This document shows positions 24,201 to 36,000 of a stretch of DNA of 64,000 bases, piece after piece. The stretch comes from Sisyra terminalis. Lineage: Eukaryota > Arthropoda > Insecta > Neuroptera > Sisyridae. The notes beneath the pieces were generated by a model, which ran no database searches, was not told the DNA's origin, and worked only from the letters and a program-made list of their open reading frames with translations. The stretch spans positions 36,161,701-36,225,700 of the forward strand of contig OY292275.1 in the NCBI GenBank assembly GCA_958496175.1, given 5' to 3'. Position 1 is the first letter of the stretch. Each line of letters starts with the position of its first letter. The position numbers and the translations under genes were made by a program.

Positions 24201-27200
24201 GTTAAACAATTACGCAAAGATCGATTTAAGGCTGTCTTTATTTTATGAAAATGAACATTCTGTTATAGTTTTTCCAATATATATATTTTCTTTCATTTTT
24301 TTCTTCTATTTTACGCAACGCAAATTTATAGTGCAGTAATATAACGAATATAACTATACTTACGTCCACTATGTGCCGAAATACGCTTGTAAACACAAAC
24401 CCTCATTCGCCAAGTGTCTGAAGTATTACCTACGTTTAGAAACTTCATTCAAAAAATACAGAAAAATAATACTTTTTAGATAGACAACTCATTGCATTGG
24501 ACTGAAAATATATAATCTTTAACATTACAGGCACTGGCGAGCAAAGATTGCCAATATTATCAACTAAAGCATGCAATTGCAATCCTTGTGGATGCGAAAG
24601 CTGTCCTGATAGGCTTATAACCAAAGTATCTGATAATCCAACTATAAACGATGAATCAGGAACAACGACGCTTTGCGCTAAAAATTCATGCATTACAGGA
24701 AAATCAGTTATTGCTACCGAAAAAAAATCTAAAGAATTATTTCATTGCGATTGCAATATTCATTGCAAATGCGATATTTGTCCCGATGAAACTAAACGAG
24801 CGCAACTGCGTCCAGAAATGACAACGTATACTGATATAACGCCAGATATACCAATTCCTGACGAAACAAGTAAACCACACGATCCAGACTGTAGTTGCCC
24901 GTTATGTATACGTACTCCTTGTAAGGCTAATGGACAGGATATTTATTGCGATTGTGTCGTATGTGATTGTAACCCATGCAATGATCCAAATAAAGTAAAT
25001 GCTATTGCAAATATCTTCATTGTGATTTATGTAACTGTGAATTATATTCAGCCGTAGATGATGACCCTTTTACTTGCACCGTATGTATCTGTTGTAATAT
25101 CGATGAAGTTCTGGTCAGTGTATTGAGTTTCCAATTTATTGTGCCTGTTCCAATTGTATTTGTTTTGTGGGATACATCTTTTTTGCATTCAAGTTTGTTA
25201 AATCAAGAAAATTTGACTAATGGTGATTTTGACTTGAAGAAAATACTACATTACTAATTATGATAGGAACAGGTACTATGAGGAGCTTTTTTTATTAAGT
25301 ATATCATTGTATTTAATTTTAGAAAAAATAATTTTTTTTTCCCAATTTATAGATTCCAATAAACGTGTACAAGGTGAAAACAAAATAAACGAAGAATTTC
25401 AGACTCTGACTTTTGATCCCAAAATTATGCCATGTAATTGTCAAACTCCTTGTCGATGTGACCTTTGTGAATTCAAAATACAAATTATAGAATCAAATAG
25501 AAGTAATGTAGATATGAAAAAACACGAAAATAATGAAATAACTATATGTTTAGAAGAGGCTGAAGAAATTGAAGACTTTCTTCATTTGTTAGGAGAAACT
25601 GGAATACCGAATGAACCTAAAGAAATAATAAATACCGAAAAATCAGTTGAACGTGATGAAGATACTGATCGTATTAAGAATTCAATTCAAGAATTTAATG
25701 AAGATTCTGCAGAAATGGAAGCTTTTCTTCACCTTTTGGGAGAAACTGGAATGCAACAAGAGGAATATGAAAACACAAAAGAGGAAGATGTAGAAAAAAA
25801 ACCGGAAACGAATCCGGAGCCAAAACCACTTTTTATAGGTACTTGTCACTGTACTGGAAAGTGTCGAAAAACTTGTCCCGGGTTTAACGATAAGAAAGAT
25901 AAAGAAGATAAAAAACCACCAAGTAAAAAATCTGAAACAGATGTTACAGAATCAAATGATTGTGGATGTCACCCATGCGTTTGCCCTAAAGATATCCTAA
26001 TAAATCCATCAATTATGATTGATGAATGTTTCTGTATAGACCCATGCAAATGTGAATTTTGTCCTGGGCCTAACAAACCTCATATTGAAGAATTTACAAA
26101 CGACAATATTAGAAAAAATACTAATAAAAGCTCTGAGTTAAGTGAAAATCATGCAGAACCTGAATCGGATGGTAGAATTAATGCCGAAAGTAATGACAAA
26201 TGTAATGATGAATCATCGGAATGCGACTGCTCAGATCCGTGTTTATGTGAAAACTGTTTTAATAAGTCAAAAACTGCTGAAAGTAATGAAAAATGTAGTG
26301 ATGAATCATCGGAATGCGACTGCTCAGATCCTTGTTTATGTGAAAACTGTTCTAATAACTCAAACACTATTCAAGAGGATATCGAAACTTCGCTTCATGA
26401 TGCCGACGTTGAGTGTAGTTGTGGTGACATATGTAATTGTGAAGATTGTCCAATGCCTAAATTTGTCGAGGAAAAATCTAACGCAGTTGTCCAAAAAATA
26501 TTAAGTTGCAATTGTGAGGCTCCCTGTACCTGTGATGATTGCTCTAACACGGAAAAATCTTCTGTAGAATCGAAAAACTATATTTGTAATTGCAAAAAAT
26601 GTTCTTGTGTTAAATGTCCTGGTTTGGATAGTAATGCAAAATTAGAGTTGGAAAAAAGGAAACCTATAGATTCTAGTAAAAATGAAAATCAAATTTGCGA
26701 TTGTACAGGACCATGTCTTCCAGAATGCATTCGAAATAAAATGAAAAAGCCAAAATCTGATGAAGAAATATGTGACTGTACAGAACCATGTCTTCCAGAA
26801 TGCATTAGGAAGAAAAAAGACGAAAAATTAGTGCCTAAAAAAATTACAGAAAAAATTTGTGACTGTACTGAACCATGTCTTACAATATGCAGCGGAAAGA
26901 AATTGGTTTCATCGAATAATATCTTTGATCTCATTAAACCAACATCTCCTTGCAACTGTATAGAATGCAAGTGTTTAGTTTGTGACAAATTTAAAATAAA
27001 TACCGAAAATGCCACAGTTCAACAGCCCATTATATTTGACAAAATAAAACCAAATGTGCCTTGTAATTGTCTAAAACCTTGTCAATGTCGATCTTGTACA
27101 GGTCTTCAAAATACAGATATTATACCGGTGAAAGTACCGACTGACATTGACTTTTGTAATTGCGTAGAATTGGAGCAAATTGAAGTTTCAAAAAATAAAG

Positions 27201-28117
27201 CTGATGCCAGTAAACTTAAGAAAAAAACATCTTGCCATTGTACCGATTTGTGTAAGGTTGGGTGTCCAGGGTACAATAAAAATAAGATCACTCAGTCTAA
27301 ATGCCAATGCCTGGAACCCTGTCCATCCGGGTGTCCTGGAAAAGAAACTCTTGACGAAAAAAGCCTCATGGGACGTGCATATAAGGGTTCCTGTACTAAT
27401 AATTCTGTAAAAAATACTGAACCTGCAATTAAGGAAACAAATTGCAAATGTGAAACTTGCAAATGTGCATCGTGCTCTTTTCTTAAAATAGAAATCGAAA
27501 AAATGAATACAATAAAAACAACAAGCAGTGGATGTTCATGTGCACCAGTATGTGCATGCGAAGACTGTTATTTTATCAACAAAAAAACTCAAAATGATCC
27601 AAAACTTTCATCTGAAAAAGAAAGCATTTGTAAGTGCTCCATCCAAGAAGAATTATGCACTTGTTCTGCTACAAATAAAACTCAAATATCACAAATAGCA
27701 AAGCAAGACGATTTCGTTACAAATGAAAAAAAATGCAATTGTCTTCCATTTTGTCAATGTGAAGAATGTCCAATACTCAACCAAGGACTCGATAAAGGAA
27801 AATGTGGTTGTAAGAAACCATGTCCATGCGATAATTGTCTTGGACTTCAAAGCAGAAATAAAGTATTAGATCCAGATTTGAACAGAGATTGTTGTTGCAG
27901 CATACCTTGCAATTGTGAAAAATGTCCAGTGATTAATTTTAAAAATATAATGGATATCTTCACATCAGTTTCCACTACATGTGTCTGTAAATCTTCATGT
28001 ACATGTTTTTACTGTGGTGGTCGACCGAAATCTGACGACCATACTGAAGTAGAAGAAACTTCGTGTCCATGCGATACCAAGTGCAATTGTATAGGGTGTA
28101 AAAAAAGAGTATTATAA
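21274..28117 (+). CDS. Large cysteine-rich repeat protein, unrecognised
   Basis: I do not recognise this family. Probable exons: 21274-21306, 21365-21676, 21775-21790 (16 nt), 21978-22756, 22816-23164, 24531-24994, then 25353-28117; the link between 24994 and 25353 is unresolved. The first 115 or so residues are lysine-rich and cysteine-free, with predicted helices. The first half then carries about 13 motifs C-x-C-x2-C-x-C-x2-C (for example CKCIVCYCEPC). One of these is rebuilt across the exon 4/5 junction, which supports that splice. The last exon (920 residues) has about 25 motifs of the form C-x-C-x2-P-C-x-C-x2-C (CDCSDPCLCENC) and variants with a lost cysteine (CDCTEPCLPEC). A glycine run lies at nt 22329-22415, and a duplicated acidic FLHLLGETG helix at nt 25575-25752. 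Paired CxC spacing resembles metallothioneins and Cys-rich sperm-tail proteins, but no homology is claimed. There is no signal peptide, and the start codon is uncertain. Confidence 0.7.
21775..21790 (+). other. Probable 16-nt micro-exon
   Basis: This lies between a TTTTTCAG acceptor and a perfect GTAAGT donor and codes for VINSK plus one base. The exon before ends in phase 0 and the exon after must be entered in phase 1; these 16 nt supply exactly that shift. Without it the two long flanking frames cannot be joined. Confidence 0.55.
23478..23600 (+). mobile_element. tRNA-derived SINE, degraded copy C
   Basis: An A-box-like TGGACGAGTGG (23481-23491) is followed by GTCAAGGTGGCCACTAGTAG, matching copy B. 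The B box is lost. About 90 bases on is the tail block AAGTCGCTTAAGACC (about 23581-23595) shared with the other copies. It lies in the 1.4-kb intron 5 of the cysteine-rich gene. Confidence 0.55.
23858..24080. mobile_element. MITE with 38-bp inverted ends
   Basis: The first 38 bases (starting AGCCGTTTATTTTGAAAGTG) and the last 38 bases are inverted copies differing at three positions. The 223-bp element has no coding capacity and lies in intron 5 of the cysteine-rich gene. AAATA occurs at or near both flanks, but the target duplication is not clear. It is unrelated to the TCAAGTCCC family. Confidence 0.75.
24995..25205 (+). pseudogene. Frame-broken continuation of the Cys-rich repeats
   Basis: Directly after exon 6 the cysteine pattern goes on but out of frame. 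KCYCKYLHCDLCNCEL and then FTCTVCICC read in the frame of 25006, and YCACSNCICF reads in the frame of 25140. Two successive one-base losses relative to exon 6 explain this. It could be a decaying exon now inside an intron, or two errors in the assembly. A frame with one base restored near 24998 would run on from DPNKV in exon 6 without a gap. Confidence 0.5.
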
Positions 28118-29946
28118 AATGCAATATTTAAAACTTAGCTTAGGCGAATATATTAAACAGCAATGTTTAAAAAATAAATCAATTTTATAAATTCAGTCTT
28201 TCTAGGAAAAGAACAACAATAGTTACAATTACAATGGCACGATTTAGTTATCAATAAAATCAACAAAATAATTTGTACATACATAACAATAATAGCAATA
28301 ATCAATAAATAAAAAGAAATACCGTCGCTCTTTTTATTAAAATAAGACTTTTTCTAAGAAACGTGTTATCATTCAATAATATGGATTTGCGTAAAACTAT
28401 TTAGTATTGAACTTCATAAATGTTTACTTTCGTATATTTCGTGGATCCATCTGTTAATGTGTATCAAGATTTAAAATTGTTTTTACATATCTACAAATTT
28501 AACTTAATCTAAAATGGATCTTTCTTTTCAAGTCCAAACGGCGCCCTCCAAAAAGATGGCGGTTCGGCTAATACTATACAAAACTTTTTTTTAATATGAG
28601 TTAATTAAAGAACCACTGGTCTTTAATTTAATGTTTTGCAACTTGTCCATTTCTTTATTAGTAATTTTATTTTCTTTTATTTTTGTAAAAGTGATATAAA
28701 CGATTTAATATTAACCGTATTTATTTTTTTTTAAATAAAAAGCAAAATTTGAGGTTGAAAATTATTGTTTTTAATTTTCTTTCGAATTGAATTGATTTTG
28801 CGTGTATATACTTAACACAAACGTTCCTCAGAGGTCTTGATTTTGATTCAAACAATCTTTGGTTAATCGAGAAAAGAATAGAAAATACATATTTTCAAAC
28901 ACAAATTTTTCTTATAACATTGTATAGAAAGTTGTTATTAACATATAAGGTTGATCTGGTAAATAGTTAAGGTTCCAAAATTAAGTTTTTAATTTCTGGT
29001 ACCATTCAACACCGTCGAACAGCAGACTGCTAAATCAGTGATTCTTTAATAAACCCATATTCAACAATTGCTTAAAAAAGTTGTTTGTAAAATGGGTTTC
29101 CATCATTTTTGACGGTAGACCCTATTTTGGACTATCGTAACATTAAATGGTTCAGAAATCAGCGATGGCTTTTAAATATTTGACAATTCAAACCACTATT
29201 CACCACTATTATTTGGCAATCATTATAAAGTGATAAGGACAAAAACTAATACGCTAAAAGTTTCTACCTTGAATGCTGTCCCAAGTATAAGATATCACAC
29301 GAAATTGATTACTATAGCAGGAAATACGAGTTGGTACCTTATATTTTATAAAATATAAAATAAATTGTGTTATAAAATAAATTGTTATTGTTTCATGTCT
29401 TAAAGCACAAATCCAACGAACTCATCAATATACATAAGTTAAAAACGTAACAATATTCAATCGCGTTTAAAAGCTGATGTTGTCCTACAAACTTAATCAA
29501 TTTGATTCAGTTTATTGTCTTTTGCCACGGAAAGAATGTTTTCTAAATTGATGCATGTCTTTTCTTTTGTTTGGTTCCTCAGTTCAATTTCTTCTCGTTT
29601 ATTATTTATTGATATATTATATATGAATTATTTTCATTATTGAGTTAATGATTACAATCTATTCTTTATTTTAATCCAAAATTTTAAAGTTTCTTTATTT
29701 TTCATTGCTCTAATTTTTACTGTAATTTTAATTAGTAACTATACCACTGCAAATTCAAAACATCTCGTTTTATCTTTTGTTCAGTTAACACTTAAATCAT
29801 CACCGTAATAGACAATACAAAAAAAAAATAGGCAATTATTCCAAAATTTTATTCTAAAAGTAAAACATCTACTAAAATTTAAAACTAAACCATTTTTTTA
29901 AAACATATGGACAAAATGTTATTACATTTTAAAAAATTTAATCATT
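28118..29946. other. Convergent intergenic spacer
   Basis: Between the 3' ends of the cysteine-rich gene and CFAP184. AATAAA at 28173-28178, 56 bases after the stop, is the likely poly(A) signal of the cysteine-rich gene. On the other side the minus-strand AATAAA (29853-29848) lies about 94 bases after the CFAP184 stop. A YY1-like AAGATGGCGG occurs near 28553. No gene or clear transposon is seen. Confidence 0.5.
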
Positions 29947-31772
29947 CTATTTTTCCTGACATTCTGGAGATTTTGTCATAATTGTTTTGATAAAAGCGGA
30001 TGAGCTAGCCCGTGGAGGTAATTTAGGGTATTCTAATGAAGGACGTCCGCGGTACACCTTTGGACCTTGGGATCTTTTGGGCTTCATTATGACTTCAACA
30101 TTATGATGTTCTGTTTCTAACGTTTTTCGTATGTTGTACAGCTCAGTTTTTTGGTTTTCGTAGGCTTCCATAACTTTTTCAAGTTGATCACGCTTCCTTT
30201 CGACTTCCTCAATCGTATTTTCGAAATCCATTAACAATTTTGTTTGAGTTAGTAGGCCAGATGACTCTCTTAGACGAGTTGCTTCTAAGCGATAGTTGTC
30301 ACGTTTTATTTTTAATAAATTGACTTGCTCTCGAGCCTAAAAATATTTTTAATTTATTAGCATTTTTTGATTTTCTTTTTCTTTTCCGTTTACGTCGATT
30401 AATGAATTTTCAACTTCTCGTAATTTTCCCAATAATTCGCTCATGTCCATTGCTGTTGCATAACTTTTTTCTCGAATATGTGCCAAAACTTGTATAGCAA
30501 ATGTACTTTTCTCCCTCAGTCTTTCTAATTCTTCGTCTCGTTCTTCAATTTTATCTCCAAAGTTTTGATTTTCCATTCTCAGTTGTTCATAATCGACAAG
30601 ATGTAAATTATCACCAAGTGTTTCAACACAACGTAATGAAGCTTCTTTTTCGGCTAAAAGATCTCGAACTTTAATTGAAGTTAAACGTATTTTACCAATT
30701 TCATTCATTTTCTTGTCTTGACGGTTGATTAGTTTTTCAACGTACTGGAAACAAAATATTAATAGGACGTAATAAAAAATCCTTTCATTTCTTACTTTGT
30801 TGGATATGACTTTGCCTGTTTTACTATCAATAAGACCATTAGCTACATCACGCTCTCGTTTTTTAAAAGCTTCAAACTTCTTGTACAAATCTTGCTTTGT
30901 ATTCTCAAATTTTTCATCCATTTTTTGCATCTCATTGGCGACTCGTTCTCGTTCTGTTATATCCCAATCCATTACTTTCTGTAACATTTTCAACTTTCGC
31001 TCGTACTTATCTAGTAAATTGATTCCATCTGTGTGAGCTGGTTCGCGAAGAAAATGATCTAATTTTTTCTTTTTCAAATATTCAGCCATTTTTTTGTGTA
31101 AGTAATTATTTTTACGCTTTAACGCTTTTCGCTCTTCAAGAAGTTTTACATATTCATCTAAATATTCATCTCGATTGATTTTTTCTTCCTCTTCTACTTC
31201 CAATTCTTCTTCCTCCTCTTCTTCTTCTTCGCTACTATAATAAGCTAAAACGTTTTAAAATGGAAGAATTAAATTCATATCAATTAAATTATTAAATTAC
31301 CATTTAGATCTATTCCAAATGGATTAGAATCGTCATCATCGTCATCTTTAACTCTAAAATCTCCGCTAATTCTGGGACGATTAGGGACCGAAAATGACTG
31401 AAATCGACTCCTAAAATAAATAAAAATTCAGAGTCGTTTATTATAAATATGTATAGTCTACCGTTTATATTTTTTGAATTGTTTTTTTCTTTCCTCATCA
31501 TGTTGTTCTTCAATTTCATATTCTCCACCTTCACCTTCTCCTTCGACTAACACCTCATATTCTCCTTCACCAAGAAATTCACCTTCAGTAGCTTCGGCTT
31601 CTACTTTTTGCTCTTCCGCAGTACTATCAGTTATTGAAATATTTTCGACCGCTGCAGTGAATGATATCTCATCAACTTGTTTTCTCATATGAAAATCGGA
31701 TTCATTGCTTTGATCCTCTTCTCCATCTATTGAATCAGGTGCATCAGGGGGATCAATTTTTTCCTCACTCAT
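29947..31772 (-). CDS. CFAP184: CFAP184 (CCDC96), cilia and flagella protein
   Basis: Coiled-coil protein of motile axonemes. With CFAP263/CCDC113 it links the radial-spoke and nexin-dynein regulatory region. Exons (minus): 31772-31462, 31410-31301, 31244-30796, 30744-30394, 30336-29947; all phases agree, giving about 536 residues (human CCDC96 is about 555). The first 140 residues are highly acidic with Glu runs, as in CCDC96. From residue 145 on the chain is nearly continuous coiled coil, with the C-terminal CCDC113/CCDC96-type domain (DKIEERDEELERLREKS, QVLAHIREKS, SGLLTQTKLLMDFE) at about residues 330-460. A short basic, Pro-rich tail follows. The third intron (30795-30745) is only 51 nt, in frame and stop-free. 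Family membership rests on architecture, length and these motifs; CCDC113 is the main alternative but lacks the acidic N-terminus. Confidence 0.75.
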
Positions 31773-33072
31773 TTTAGAATCTTTTAGAATAAATAATAAA
31801 TGAAATAATTTCAGGACATCAATAAATATACAAGATTGTAAATTTGATTGTGTTGCTAAGATACAATAGTTTTATCATTATCGATGAGAGGGGATATGGC
31901 ATATACATTATCATGCCTATTGGGGTAGCGCAAAAAACGACTATTTTTTCTTCGAGTCTCATACTGAAGTATAAGAATTTATCACGTTTTAAGACCCCTC
32001 TCTAAAAAAACAACCCAAAAAAAATTATAGGTCACTCAAGACTTTGGAAAGTTTCAAAAATAGCCAAATATCAATATTTTTCTTTTTTATCTAAGCTTCT
32101 CGATGCCGTAAAAGTTTGTACAGAAAAAAAATAAGTTTCTGAAATTTTTAACACAAAATATTTTATTTTTTTATATTTTCAAGAGATGAGTATATATTTT
32201 AAATACTTTTAATTTAAAAATTAAAAAAAATATGGGCGATATTTTAAATTCATTTAAAATATTTTAAATTTTTCCTGTAGAAAATTTGTTCGAACCAAAA
32301 AAATAAATCTTGAGCGACCTTTAAAAAAATTTTTGGGGGTTGATTTTTGAAGAAGAGTCTCATGATAAAATACATATTTCAATATAGACTCAAGAAAAAA
32401 AATCGGTCTTTTTGCGCCATTTAAATATCTATCTGATTTTTCCACATTTTATTTTATTAAGGTTTTCTTTTAATTTTTCAATTTCATTTTTCTGATGTTT
32501 TCTTGTTTATTTCTTAAATTTTTACCCCATTTTAAGTCTTGAAGAAGTTTATTTAATTCTTCTATTTATCAATAGCTTTTCTTAAGAATAATTTTACAGT
32601 TTTTCATTTGGATCCGAAGATGTTTACTAGTTACCTCTAATTCTGAAAAAAAATAACCATAAACTTGATTTTATTTATGCTACATTATGAAATGTACGAC
32701 AAAACGATACTAAGACAAAACAGAGCACATATACTCGACCATTGATTTTATATAACTTTTTTATAATAATTGAAGTACGAGTAAATTCGTATTTTTGCTA
32801 CCTTAATTATTTTTTATATCTATAAACCTCTGCTTATCTTCTATGTAATAGGAGATTATCTTCCCAAAAATTATGTTTCAGAAAGTTAATAGATATAATC
32901 GATATAACACTAATAAAAATGATTTAATAGATGTGTGTCGGGATTACATTTACAATATATAGTTATAAAATGCTTTATTGAAATTAACAAATATGTAAGC
33001 GAGTAATTTAGTTATAACTAAAAAATATTGTGTAAAACAGTATGTAACTAAGTAATAATTGATTTTTATGCT
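31773..33072. other. Spacer with long fold-back element
   Basis: Lies between the CFAP184 start and the DNAAF5 3' end, so it must hold the CFAP184 promoter. No TATA box is evident. Most of it is the inverted-repeat element at 31928-32417. TTTATT at 32974-32979 (minus-strand AATAAA) is about 94 bases beyond the DNAAF5 stop. Confidence 0.45.
31928..32417. mobile_element. Long fold-back MITE, arms about 130 bp
   Basis: The left arm starts GCGCAAAAAACGACTATTTT. The right arm, read inverted, starts GGCGCAAAAAGACCGATTTT and continues with matching blocks (GAGTCT, TGAA.TAT, TTTATCA, AAGAC, CAACCC, GGTC.CTCAAGA). The arms extend to about 32050 and 32285 and are diverged, by eye about three quarters identical. 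No coding capacity and no clear target duplication. The class is not identified. Confidence 0.6.
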
Positions 33073-36000
33073 TTATGCAAGATATTTTAGTAATGCATCA
33101 CAATATTTGGTTGTGCGAAATTTATCTCTTGCAGTTTCAAGTTTTTCTTGCAGAAGTTGCTTATTCAAATGACCAATCGATTTTAATAATTCTGAAAATA
33201 AAAATAATTATTATTAAATTTACAAATTACAAATCGTGAAAAAGTCAATACCAAAAATTTTTTCTTGGTAAGTATTGTTCTGATCGTCCAATTGAATCAA
33301 AAGTGCCGAGTAAATATAGTCGATTTGGGAAACATGTGTACCATGACTGTGAAAAGAGCTTAAATCAAGAGCTTTCCATAAATTATAAAGAGCATCAATA
33401 GCATTAATGCGGACGTCATCAACCCCGTCATCTAAACGTTTAAGAATTTCTGGATAAATTTTGTTGACTAAATCACTAGAAAATTTTCCCTCATTATTTT
33501 TAGCTACAAAACTTAAAGCACGCAAAACTTGATTTCTAGTTGTAGTTGAACGTTCATCCGACAAAGATACCAAAATTGGTAACAAATGTTCAGCATCAAC
33601 TTCGGTACTACAATACGGTAGTGCAGCACAAAGACAAGCAACTGCAGCACTTCGTAACGCTTCCCTTAAACGTCCCGCATGCCATACGAGATTCGGTGTA
33701 ATAACTTCCATTACTAAAACTCCCATTTTATTGGCAAAATCTTCATCAAAACTATCAAATAATCTTCCCAAATCAACAAGTGTTGTTGAAACAGTTATAA
33801 GTATCTTTATTCGCCCTTCAATATCTGCCTCAGGATGAAATGCTTTTTGTAAAATTGTTAATATTATATTTAAATTGTCTCCAAACACTGACTTATTTTT
33901 TAAAAGTATTGTTTCAAATATTAAACGATCAGTTGATACTAATGTCCATCCATTAGCAGATGAAATTAATGTTTGTAATAAGCGACTAGCGTGTCGTTGA
34001 TATAATTCTCCAACGTCTTGCAACTCTAAAACTTCAAACAATTGGTTTAATAAAAAGTCCGCTTTGATTGCATTTTCTTCTGAAGTTAAAGCCATTGTTG
34101 TAACAATAATCCTAAATAAGTCATAGTCAATTATTTCACATTTAATTTTCGCAACAGTTATTATTTGTTCGCAAATATTTAATAGTTCAGATGCATTCTG
34201 AAAATAGAATTATGTAAATAAATAAGAATAATTAAAAAATAATTTTTATACAAACTTCTCGTGTGTGTAATATATCACGGTCACCAATAGAAGCACAAAT
34301 TTCTTCTAATTTCGGTTCCAAATATTTAATGGGCGTTGTACTTATTAAAGCTGCCAATGTATGAAGTTGTCCTTTAATTGGTCCTGAACACCCATCTAAT
34401 GCAGGTAAAATGATTTCGCAGTAAACTGAAGGTTTCACAAAGCAGCCTACTAGTTGTGCAGCTTTTAAAACATTGCTTGAAATTTCTTTATCATTATCTT
34501 TCGTCGCTCGAGCCATTGTAGGCAATAAATTTTGAAGGTGTTGAGTTATATCGCCTTCATTATGTAAAACTACAGAAACAAGTAGCCGGGATGACATCTT
34601 TCGGATTTCAACACGCCAATCCACCAATTCATTGGAAACGGCATTCAGTAGCCGCATTGTGTTTCTAACAACTAGCATTCGACATCCAAGTGTGGGCCTT
34701 TTATCAATAAAAGAAGGATAATACTCGGGTGTGTCACTCAAATAATCTAAATTATCTTTTAAATCTTTTTCATTTTCTTGTTCATATTGTTTACCAACTT
34801 CTTCCCAAAGTTTTTTAGTTTCTTTTACATTTTCAGCAACTTCATCTGAAAGACTGTTAAAAAAATAAAAATTAATATTGCAGTTGTAATTTGTTTTATT
34901 TATGTGATAATTGAAATCGAAAATCAATCTCAAAGTGTGAAGATTAATTAAATAAAAATATTAAACTTTACTTAGGCATAGCGGGCATAGCACTTCAATC
35001 CTTTGTGGTATTTAAAAACTACGTGATAAATTCTTCAGGTACAAAATATTAATAAACCATATTCTTATAAATATATTTAATAATTTTCTAAATAATTATA
35101 CTGAATACGAAATTGTAATTCTCTTTCCTCTGTAATGATTAAAAACCACGAAGCGCAACCTTTTAGTGAAGGAATTGAAAATAACTATTAAAATGTAGGT
35201 AATATCCTAAATTTACATTCTGTACGATTTTTTCCCCATTTTTGGTACTTTTCCATAGGAAAAACAATAGCTGTTGCCTGCGACTTTGCATGTAATTCAC
35301 ATAAACTGCAAATTCCCAACTAACACAATTAAGGTTTAATTTTGCAGCTAATGATGCTATTTGATGATGAATTGTTCATTATTTGATCAACTGGTTAAGT
35401 CGATAGAATACAAACTAATTTGTATGAATTATTTGCTTGATACTAAATCCATTACTATGACAAGTTTTAATAATTTCAACATTTCTTATTTTAACAGAAA
35501 TAATGCCTACGAAGAAAAAAGCTTTCTTCGGCGTTAGAATCAAAACTAAATATCCTTTCAGCAATCGATTTTTTCAATGATTTTAGATTATTCAGACGTC
35601 TACATGTGCTGACTCGACCCTTAAATTGAAAGTCAATCGGTCGAATTATTCTCGAGATATGATGCAGAGAAGTTTGAAAAACAGTTTTGAGAAAAACACG
35701 TATAAGGTTTCAAGTATTGTTAAGATTGTAACGACTTCTGTATCTATAATGACAACCAATTTTAAAAAATTACTTTCCCATCATATTCTAGCCATATTAA
35801 GACAGCAATTTAGGCAAAGAAAAACTATTTTTAACCCATCACACGGAAGAATCCCCTTAATATAATAAAGAAACCTAGAAACTATATAAACTTAAACATA
35901 TTTCATTTTCATAAATTTTCATTTAAACATTTTCAAATATTTATAAACTTTGTGTGTTTAATTTATAGTTTAAAAAATACAGTTAATGACTTATTAAAAG

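Noticed and set aside
26149..27015. Antisense frames with repeated HKHGSEQSHS-like segments
   Set aside because: The repetition comes from the Cys-motif codons on the plus strand; no independent start or splice evidence.
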